In this document: positions 4,991 to 10,563 of the stretch, piece by piece
How the letters are laid out: every line of letters starts with the position of its first letter
Position numbering within the stretch: the stretch's first letter is position 1
Source of the DNA: an uncultured Campylobacter sp.
Lineage (GTDB): Bacteria > Campylobacterota > Campylobacteria > Campylobacterales > Campylobacteraceae
DNA length: 10,563 nucleotides
Assembly (NCBI GenBank): GCA_937875715.1
Contig: CALEHZ010000149.1
Span: 1 to 10,563 of the forward strand
Reading direction: 5' to 3'
The notes under the pieces: generated by a model
What the model was told of the DNA's origin: nothing
Databases searched by the model: none
The model's input: the letters and a program-made list of their open reading frames with translations, nothing else
Program-made: the position numbers and the translations under genes

Positions 4991-7782
4991 TATCTGCTGT
5001 GCTCATCTAGCAATGCAGCAATGCTGGTAAATTCAATATTTCCGTATGAATTTAGTCCTATTTGACAAGTTGAGCTGCTGCTTACGCCTTTTGTAAAATT
5101 CGCACTTTCGTATTTTAAAAATCTAGTTGAGCTTTGATTTAGCTCTGGCGTGCTAAAGCCATTATTTCCAGCAAAGCCGCAACACTCAAAGCTTTTAATC
5201 ACTTCTACATCATCGCTTAGCATTTTGGCTAGAGTGACGATATTATGAGCTTTGCCAAGTTTTTTTAGCAAACAAAGCTGATGAACTAGAATTTTTTCAT
5301 GGCTTTTAACTATTTCTAGGCGTGGGGCTATTTCAAGCAAAAACTCGCTAATATCTAAAATCTCAAAGCCATCAAGGTTTTTTAGCAAGGTGTAGTAGCA
5401 GCTTGAGTGATCTACTACGACTTTGATTTTACCGCCATTTGTGGCATTATCCAGCTCTCGGCGTAAAAAGTTTAAATTCTCATTAAAAAGCTTTTTATTA
5501 TCATCATAGATTTTCCCACAGCACATTTTGGCGATGTTTTTTGGGTAAATCACAGAGATTTTTGCCTTTTTACAAAGACTCTCAACGCTTGCTTGCAGTG
5601 GCACTGCACCTTTAAACATTCTATTTGTGCAAGCTGTAAAATACACGATTTTTTCATCAAATTCATTTTTATTTTCTAGTTTATAATAATTTGCGCTAGG
5701 CAATTTTTCAGGCACAAAAGGCAAGCAGTTTATGTGGCTGTGAATCTTAGCACTAAGTGCGCTTAAATTTTTTGCCCCAAAAAATTTGGCAAAAAAATGA
5801 TAAGTGCTAATGCCAAATCTCGCCATATAGCAAAGCATATCCATATTTTTTGCCACAAAATTATCAGTGAATTTTATAAAACTTCGCTCTTTTAGCTCGC
5901 ATCTTAACTCATCGGCGATTTTGGCTGTATCTATGCCAAGCGGACAGAGCGTAGCGCACGATGAGCATCTAGCGCAGGTTTTAATGCCAAAATATTCATA
6001 TTCTTTTAAAAGCTCGCCGGCTTTGATTTTATCGCCGTTTTTGATAAGATTTGCAATATAGCGCAAAATGCCAATTCTAGCGCGTGGTGTAAGAGTAAGA
6101 TCTTTGCTTGGACAGACTTTTTCGCAGTATCCGCACTCCATACATTTATTTATGATATCGCTATATTCTGGGATCGGACTTAGAAAATTCGGCGTAACTT
6201 TTAGCTTTTCTTTGTAAATATCAGGGTTATTTGTGATGATTACATCGGGGTTTAAAAGCCCTTTTGGATCAAAAAGTGCTTTGATTTTTTTGTTTATTTC
6301 ATAGGCTTTTTGCCCCCATTCAAGCTCTACAAATGGTGCTACCATGCGACCAGTGCCGTGTTCTGCTTTCATTGAGCCATCAAATTTTGCCATTTGTTCG
6401 CACAAATCTTTTACAAGCTGGCTAAAGCGTGCTAGCTCACCCTTATCGCTTAAATCAGGCGTTATGTTAAAATGCAGATTTCCACTCAAAGCATGTCCAA
6501 AAATCACGCCATCATTAAAATTATACTTGCTAAAAAGCCCCTTTATCATCGCTGAACCTGCGATAAAATCATCGATTTTAAAGCACACATCTTCTGTAAT
6601 TACCGTGCTGCCAAGTTTTCTAATTCCAGCTACAATCGGCAAAATGCTCTTTCTTAGTTTCCACCACTCATCTTGTTCTTTTTTATCAAATGAATACAGG
6701 GCTTTTTGCGGTTTTGTGCTTTCAATCTCAGATTTTATAGTATTTAGCTGTAAATTTAAGGCATTTTCATCATTTGCTTCACTTTGGATTAAAAGGCAGA
6801 TTTCATCATCATCGCTTTGATATAAAATTTCAGGCATATTTTCTAAGGTTTTAAGAGCTTTTAAGCACGACCCATCCATCATCTCAGCCGAGCTTACAAT
6901 GCCGCCAAGCTTATTTAGACGAACGACAGCATCACTTGCTTGTCCTAAATCCTTGTAAAATAGCAGAGCGCAGACCTTAAGCGCTTTGTCAATTTGAGTA
7001 AAATATCTCACTTTTGAGATGAAAGCCAAAGTGCCCTCAGCACCGATTAAAATGTGATTTAAAATATCTTTGATTTGGCAAAATTCAAGCAAGGCATTTA
7101 TGCTATAGCCAGTGGTATTTTTGATTTTGAATTTTCTAAAAATCATCTCTTTTAGGCTCTCATCGCCCAAAATCTCATCTCTAAGCCCCAAAAGCCCAGC
7201 ACAAAGCTCTTTTTTATTTTCTAAAAAATTCTCCACGCTTTTTTCATCATTTGTATCAATAATCGTGCCATCAAGCAAAATAGCGCGAACCGAGTGAATT
7301 GTATTATAGCTATTGCCCGCCACGCCACAGCACATTCCGCTTGAGTTGTTGTTAAAAATACCGCCGATTAAAGCAGTGGCGATTGTCGCTGGATCTGGTC
7401 CGATTTTTTTGCCATGCTTAATTAAAGCATCATTTGCCTTTTGCCCTATCACGCCGCAGTCGCATTCAATGATGCTTATATCATCATTTATATGTATATT
7501 TTTCCAGCCGTCATTTGCTATTACTAGCACGCTATCACTGCTACTTTGTCCGCTTAGTGAGCTGCCTGCTGCACGAAATGTAATTGGAATTTCAAATTTA
7601 TTAGAAAATTCTAAAATCTTTAAAATCTCATCTTCATTTTGCGCTTTTATAATGATTTTTGGGGTGTAATCATAGCAGCTTGCATCCACGCTAAGTGCCC
7701 TTAAAAGCAGCTCATTTGTAATAACTCTGTCTTTGTTTATAAAATTCACAATTTCATTAAAAAATTCACTATATTTATCCAT
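4990..7782 (-). CDS. FAD/Fe-S respiratory 2-hydroxyacid dehydrogenase, D-lactate dehydrogenase type
   Basis: A 930-residue membrane-associated flavoprotein expected to oxidise a 2-hydroxyacid such as lactate to its oxoacid and pass electrons through iron-sulfur clusters to quinone. FAD-binding domain: about 40-180, with RAAGSSLSGQ (70-79) and GPDPATIATALIGG (128-141). FAD-oxidase C-terminal domain: about 250-515, with substrate-site histidines in FGHALSGNLHFN (428-439) and HGTGRM (475-480). Two [4Fe-4S] motifs: Cys547/550/553/557 and Cys603/606/609/613. Cysteine-rich CCG domains follow, with Cys754-755 and Cys867-868. This is the GlcD plus GlpC-like one-chain architecture, similar to Cj1585c of C. 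jejuni; as I recall that protein was tied to lactate respiration, but stereospecificity cannot be read from sequence. ATG at 7782 has AAAGGAG; it starts 10 nt after the transporter gene, so the two are an operon. Confidence 0.9.
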   Translation of the reverse strand: MDKYSEFFNEIVNFINKDRVITNELLLRALSVDASCYDYTPKIIIKAQNEDEILKILEFSNKFEIPITFRAAGSSLSGQSSSDSVLVIANDGWKNIHINDDISIIECDCGVIGQKANDALIKHGKKIGPDPATIATALIGGIFNNNSSGMCCGVAGNSYNTIHSVRAILLDGTIIDTNDEKSVENFLENKKELCAGLLGLRDEILGDESLKEMIFRKFKIKNTTGYSINALLEFCQIKDILNHILIGAEGTLAFISKVRYFTQIDKALKVCALLFYKDLGQASDAVVRLNKLGGIVSSAEMMDGSCLKALKTLENMPEILYQSDDDEICLLIQSEANDENALNLQLNTIKSEIESTKPQKALYSFDKKEQDEWWKLRKSILPIVAGIRKLGSTVITEDVCFKIDDFIAGSAMIKGLFSKYNFNDGVIFGHALSGNLHFNITPDLSDKGELARFSQLVKDLCEQMAKFDGSMKAEHGTGRMVAPFVELEWGQKAYEINKKIKALFDPKGLLNPDVIITNNPDIYKEKLKVTPNFLSPIPEYSDIINKCMECGYCEKVCPSKDLTLTPRARIGILRYIANLIKNGDKIKAGELLKEYEYFGIKTCARCSSCATLCPLGIDTAKIADELRCELKERSFIKFTDNFVAKNMDMLCYMARFGISTYHFFAKFFGAKNLSALSAKIHSHINCLPFVPEKLPSANYYKLENKNEFDEKIVYFTACTNRMFKGAVPLQASVESLCKKAKISVIYPKNIAKMCCGKIYDDNKKLFNENLNFLRRELDNATNGGKIKVVVDHSSCYYTLLKNLDGFEILDISEFLLEIAPRLEIVKSHEKILVHQLCLLKKLGKAHNIVTLAKMLSDDVEVIKSFECCGFAGNNGFSTPELNQSSTRFLKYESANFTKGVSSSSTCQIGLNSYGNIEFTSIAALLDEHSR

Positions 7783-7792
7783 TATCTCTCCT

Positions 7793-9100
7793 TTATAAAA
7801 TCATCGCAAAAATCAGCGCACCGATGATTAAAGGTATATTAAAAAATATAAAAGTCGGCACACAAGTATCATAAATGTGGCTATGCTGATTATCAGCATT
7901 TAGACCTGATGTTGGCCCTAATGTGCTATCGCTAGCTGGCGAACCAGCATCGCCAAGTGCAGCTGCAATGCCAAGAAGTAAAATCGTAGCAGGAACGCTA
8001 AATCCAAGTTGCTGGCAAAGTGGCACATAAATCACTGCTAAAATGGGAATAGTGCCAAAGCTAGAACCAATTCCCATAGTTACTAGTAACCCCACGCCAA
8101 GCATGATTAAAGCGCCGCCGATTTTACCGCCACTTAGGCTGCTTGCCACGCTTACAAGCTCAGTGATTCCACCTGTTTCTTTTAACACAGCAGCATATCC
8201 ACCAGCTATTAAAATCACAAAGGCTACAAAGCTCATCATTGTAAGGCCTTTTAGCATTACATGATCTATATTTTTAAGCGTAATTCCACCCAAAACTATC
8301 ATCGCAATTAGCCCAAAAAACGCGCCAAGTGGCATTGAGCTTGTATAAAGCTGAATGCCAAGCCCCACGCCAAGACCAGCTAAAATCGCCCATTCTTTGC
8401 GTCCCATACTTAGTTCTTGTTTGTGTTTGTGCTCGCCTTTTTCTTCTGTGTCAAGCTCGGCGTGTTCGTAGTGACGTGGTTTGCGGTAAAAAAATATCGC
8501 TAAAAGCAGCCCCACTACCATCGAAGCACCACCTATCCACATAACAGAGCTTATATCGCTGATTTCTACTTTTATGCCATTGCTGTTTAAATTATCTTTT
8601 AAAATATTGTGAAAAATCAGTCCAAAACCTACTGAAATGCTCACATAAGGAGCTTTTAGTCCAAAAGTAAGCGCACAAGCAATCGCCCTTCTATCAATGC
8701 GAAGTGAATTAAATAGCGCTAAAAGCGGTGGAATAAGCACAGGAATAAATGCTATATGAATAGGCACGAGATTTTGACTACAGCACGCTATCAAGGCAAT
8801 TGCGATGATTAGCAGCGTTCGTCTGTGACTTAAAAATCTAGCGATTTTGCTTAGCAAAATATCAGTTAGATTTGAGTGCCACACAGCCACAGCCATCGCT
8901 CCAAGCAAAATGTAGCTAAGAGCGGTCTCAAGGTTTGCTTGCATGCCAGAAATCAGCGTGTTTGTGGTATCAATGAGATTTGCGCCACCAAGCAGCCCAC
9001 CAAGCAGCGCACCTGAAATAATCGCTAAAATCACATTAAATCTTAGCAAACACAGCACACACATAAATATAATGCTTATTACAACGGGATTTGTGAACAT
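7793..9100 (-). CDS. NhaC/YuiF-type Na+/H+ antiporter family membrane transporter
   Basis: A 435-residue inner-membrane protein with about ten to twelve hydrophobic segments and no signal peptide. It belongs to the ion-transporter group annotated as Na+/H+ antiporter family. Diagnostic stretches are GIGSSFGTIPI (343-353), ALGDAGSPASDSTLGPTSGL (381-400) and NADNQHSHIYDTC (401-413). A charged, histidine-rich loop (about 206-236) divides the protein into halves. The family includes antiporters but also carboxylate or amino-acid carriers: MleN of Bacillus exchanges malate and lactate, and YuiF relatives have been predicted to carry histidine. Placed 10 bp before a lactate-type dehydrogenase, it may import that substrate; this is inference. 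ATG at 9100 is chosen because AAAAGG lies 6 nt upstream. A TTG nine codons earlier coincides with the predicted transcription start. Confidence 0.85.
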   Translation of the reverse strand: MFTNPVVISIIFMCVLCLLRFNVILAIISGALLGGLLGGANLIDTTNTLISGMQANLETALSYILLGAMAVAVWHSNLTDILLSKIARFLSHRRTLLIIAIALIACCSQNLVPIHIAFIPVLIPPLLALFNSLRIDRRAIACALTFGLKAPYVSISVGFGLIFHNILKDNLNSNGIKVEISDISSVMWIGGASMVVGLLLAIFFYRKPRHYEHAELDTEEKGEHKHKQELSMGRKEWAILAGLGVGLGIQLYTSSMPLGAFFGLIAMIVLGGITLKNIDHVMLKGLTMMSFVAFVILIAGGYAAVLKETGGITELVSVASSLSGGKIGGALIMLGVGLLVTMGIGSSFGTIPILAVIYVPLCQQLGFSVPATILLLGIAAALGDAGSPASDSTLGPTSGLNADNQHSHIYDTCVPTFIFFNIPLIIGALIFAMIL

Positions 9101-9106
9101 TTTTCG

Positions 9107-9113
9107 CCTTTTG
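9107..9113 (-). promoter_or_regulatory. Ribosome binding site of the NhaC/YuiF-type gene
   Basis: CAAAAGG on the minus strand lies 6 nt before ATG at 9100 and decides for that start. Confidence 0.65.
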
Positions 9114-9133
9114 TTTTGAAAAATCAAGTGCTA

Positions 9134-9160
9134 ATTGTAGAAAAATTTTGATTAAAAACA
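9134..9160 (-). promoter_or_regulatory. Predicted promoter of the transporter-dehydrogenase operon
   Basis: On the minus strand TTTTTC is followed directly by TACAAT (9139-9134), a Campylobacter-like -10 with a T-run in front and alternating A/T tracts upstream. Transcription would begin near 9127, about 27 nt before the ATG. No second promoter is evident between the two genes of the operon. Confidence 0.45.
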
Positions 9161-9168
9161 AATTATTT

Positions 9169-9274
9169 TAGGCTTTTGAATTTTTTACTGCGTCCTGCTG
9201 GGTGAATTTTATAAAATTCAAGCTTTTAGTTTTTTAGACCTTAAATTTATGGATTTTAAAAAATTCAAAGCCTA
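9169..9274. repeat. Long-range inverted repeat with 71-bp spacer
   Basis: TAGGCTTTTGAATTTTTT (9169-9186) is the reverse complement of 9258-9274 apart from one missing base. The spacer contains a full 18-bp palindrome. It lies upstream of the transporter operon promoter and downstream of the autotransporter gene. Confidence 0.6.
9203..9220. repeat. Fourth full copy of the palindrome TGAATTTTATAAAATTCA
   Basis: Exact match to the copies at 2597 and 2630. It lies about 75-95 bp upstream of the predicted transcription start of the transporter-dehydrogenase operon. Flanking bases differ from the other copies. Confidence 0.85.
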
Positions 9275-9303
9275 AATTTTATGAATTTTCTGCCTAGCCT
9301 TGT

Positions 9304-9341
9304 TGGTTTGAATTTTCTAAGATTTTAGAAAATTCAAACCA
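9304..9341. terminator. Perfect 17-bp hairpin downstream of the autotransporter gene
   Basis: TGGTTTGAATTTTCTAA (9304-9320) and its exact complement (9325-9341) flank a 4-nt loop. It lies about 50 nt past the autotransporter stop and is probably a transcript end or 3' protecting structure. There is no T-run after it in the gene's direction. Confidence 0.5.
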
Positions 9342-9371
9342 GCAGCAGTCAAAAAAGTAAAAAATTCAAGG

Positions 9372-9403
9372 GTGAATTTTTTAAAAATTGCCTAAAAATT
9401 CAC
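9372..9403 (-). repeat. Hairpin spanning the autotransporter stop codon
   Basis: GTGAATTTTTTA (9372-9383) pairs with TAAAAATTCAC (9393-9403), one base bulged, around a 9-nt loop. The TAG stop (9394-9392) lies at the base of the right arm and the last codons of the barrel are in the stem. Confidence 0.5.
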
Positions 9404-10563
9404 GCCAATTCGCAGCATAGTTTCTATTTGATTATACGCTTTGCTTTTATCATCGCTGATTGAGAATTTTACAAAGGTATTATTCTTTTTAGCCTCAAAG
9501 CTCACGCCGCCATAAAAGCCTCTTTTTTCCGTGCTTGTAGAGACATTAAACTTTTGGCTGCTAGCTTCAACAAAGCTTAAATTTTGATTTATATCTTTGT
9601 GATTAAACTTTTGCCAGTAAAATGCAAAAAGGCTTGTTGCAAACTGCCAGTTATTATTTGCTTTTATCTCATAATTTAAATTAGCACCAAAATAAGCCCT
9701 AGCGTATTTTTCGTTAAATCCATCGTAATTTTTAGCAAGTGCGCCGCTTTGCTTAAAGCCTTCGCTATGAATGATGCTATAATCAAGCAAAGCAATCGGC
9801 GTAAGCTTTAGATTTTCACTCAATTCAAAGCTTTTATATAGCCCAAGTTGTGCGGTGGCAAAATAGTTTTTGTAGTTTGCCTCGCTTGTGCTGTTTGCTA
9901 TGTATTTGATGTTTTGTTCGTAGTTATTAAAGCTCATGCCACCACTAATGCCAGCTAGCACGCCAAAATAGCCAAAGTTTTTATTTACGCTAAGTCCTAG
10001 CGAAAACATATTTGAGCGTATGTCGCTATCGTCTTTTTGTGTTTTTGCGTGCCCAAAGCCTATAAAGCCGCCAAGGTCGCTGCTCTCATCTATCATCTTT
10101 TTGCCCTGAATGTCAAACAAATACGCATTTTGTTTGTAATCATCGTGTGTTGTGTGGCGATATGTGATACCTGCGCTTACTTGATTTTTGATATAGACGT
10201 CATCTACTTTGCCCAAATACTCATCGCCAAAGGCAGCTGTCGGCTCAAACACCACGCTTTGGGTGTTTAAAGTGCCAAGCGTGCCATTTATCATAAGCAT
10301 TGTATTTTTGATAACAAGGTCTTGTTGCATGCTCTCTACTGCGCCAATATTTGTTTGCGCTGGGCTTTGTTTGATACTCTCAACTGCTTCATTAAAGGCA
10401 GCACTTGGTAAATTGTCAAGATTTGCTAATGCAGCTTTGCTTTTTGGGCTTAAAATATTAGCATTTGTTAAAAGTCCTTGAAGTGCTTTTATAGGTGCAT
10501 TTGGGCTATTTGGTGACACTGGTGCTATAACAGGCGCAGGTGCAGGCTGTGGAACTGGCTGTG
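9392..10563 (-). CDS. Autotransporter, C-terminal part: proline-rich linker and outer-membrane beta-barrel (5' part beyond the window)
   Basis: The frame is open to the right edge, so about 390 codons of a longer protein are seen. At the edge the chain is proline-rich (PQPVPQPAPAPVIAPVSPNSP, nt about 10500-10561), a typical flexible linker between passenger and translocator. A mixed helical stretch follows. From about nt 10186 to the end come some 260 residues of alternating beta strands with aromatic girdle residues (for example SAGITYRHTTHDD, GGFIGFGHAKTQ, ARAYFGANLNYEI), ending MLRIGVNF with the C-terminal Phe recognised for outer-membrane assembly. This matches the type V secretion barrel. 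The passenger domain, and therefore the function (protease, adhesin or other), is not in the window. A GTG at 10519 reads as an internal valine because the linker continues in frame past it and no ribosome binding site precedes it. Confidence 0.88.
   Translation of the reverse strand, partial: QPVPQPAPAPVIAPVSPNSPNAPIKALQGLLTNANILSPKSKAALANLDNLPSAAFNEAVESIKQSPAQTNIGAVESMQQDLVIKNTMLMINGTLGTLNTQSVVFEPTAAFGDEYLGKVDDVYIKNQVSAGITYRHTTHDDYKQNAYLFDIQGKKMIDESSDLGGFIGFGHAKTQKDDSDIRSNMFSLGLSVNKNFGYFGVLAGISGGMSFNNYEQNIKYIANSTSEANYKNYFATAQLGLYKSFELSENLKLTPIALLDYSIIHSEGFKQSGALAKNYDGFNEKYARAYFGANLNYEIKANNNWQFATSLFAFYWQKFNHKDINQNLSFVEASSQKFNVSTSTEKRGFYGGVSFEAKKNNTFVKFSISDDKSKAYNQIETMLRIGVNF

Larger units (their letters stand above)
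9101..9391. other. Non-coding region between autotransporter and transporter operon
   Basis: About 290 bp without a credible gene on either strand. It holds the ribosome binding site and predicted promoter of the NhaC/YuiF-type gene at its left end, then a dense set of inverted repeats from 9169 to the autotransporter stop. The words TGAATTTT or AAAATTCA occur about nine times. Besides the repeats listed separately, TGAATTTTTTACT (9177-9189) pairs with 9357-9369 and CTGCTGG (9195-9201) with CCAGCAG (9339-9345), so the arms nest around a common centre. Confidence 0.7.

Noticed and set aside
5868..5880. TGAATTTTATAAA inside the dehydrogenase gene as another palindrome copy
   Set aside because: Only 13 of 18 bases match and the sequence encodes an ordinary stretch (SFIKFTD); probably chance in AT-rich codons, as are similar partial matches at 1743 and 7736.
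6344..6820. 158-codon plus-strand open frame inside the dehydrogenase gene
   Set aside because: Antisense to a strongly conserved FAD-oxidase domain, no recognisable protein family and no ribosome binding site; a shadow frame.
9101..9127. Nine-codon N-terminal extension of the NhaC/YuiF-type protein from TTG 9127
   Set aside because: TTG lies at the predicted transcription start and its added sequence includes the ribosome binding site of the ATG at 9100.
10517..10519. GTG as true start of the autotransporter gene
   Set aside because: The proline-rich linker continues in frame to the window edge and no ribosome binding site or signal peptide is present.

Overview
The window reads as a chromosomal segment of an AT-rich Campylobacterota genome, most likely a Campylobacter other than C. 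jejuni. The evidence is a CheY sequence of Campylobacter type, a proA gene diverging from a FAD oxidoreductase (the arrangement I recall for Cj0558c/Cj0559 in C. jejuni), an FAD/Fe-S lactate dehydrogenase resembling Cj1585c, and promoters with a T-rich element before the -10 box. The species cannot be named from the sequence alone. No rRNA, tRNA, insertion sequence, phage gene or CRISPR array was seen.

Layout from left to right. (1) 1-273, minus: 5' part of cheY, cut by the window edge. (2) 340-2575, minus: two-gene polar amino-acid ABC importer, an unusual fusion of substrate-binding lipoprotein and permease followed by an overlapping ATPase gene. An AT-only hairpin terminator at its end shares its T-run with the cheY promoter. 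(3) 2597-2680: three copies of an 18-bp palindrome with an exact 33-bp period. (4) 2678-3619, minus: YpdA-like FAD/NAD(P)H oxidoreductase, divergent from (5) 3690-4907, plus: proA of proline synthesis; their predicted -10 boxes overlap. (6) 4918-4969: perfect 20-bp inverted repeat between convergent genes. (7) 4990-9100, minus: two-gene operon of a NhaC/YuiF-type transporter and a 930-residue respiratory D-2-hydroxyacid (lactate-type) dehydrogenase, 10 bp apart. (8) 9101-9391: non-coding, promoter at one end, dense with AT-rich inverted repeats. (9) 9392-10563, minus: C-terminal part of an autotransporter, with a proline-rich linker and outer-membrane barrel, open at the right edge.

The genes fit an amino-acid and organic-acid using, respiring, motile bacterium: import of a polar amino acid, proline synthesis, probable uptake and oxidation of a hydroxyacid such as lactate into the quinone pool, and one surface protein. 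They are ordinary housekeeping and metabolic genes. What is not explained by the genes is the non-coding structure. The word TGAATTTT and its complement AAAATTCA form the stems of most hairpins here, and four gene ends have a stop codon inside or touching such a repeat. One set is phased like an operator array upstream of the amino-acid transporter. That repeat family is the part most worth checking.
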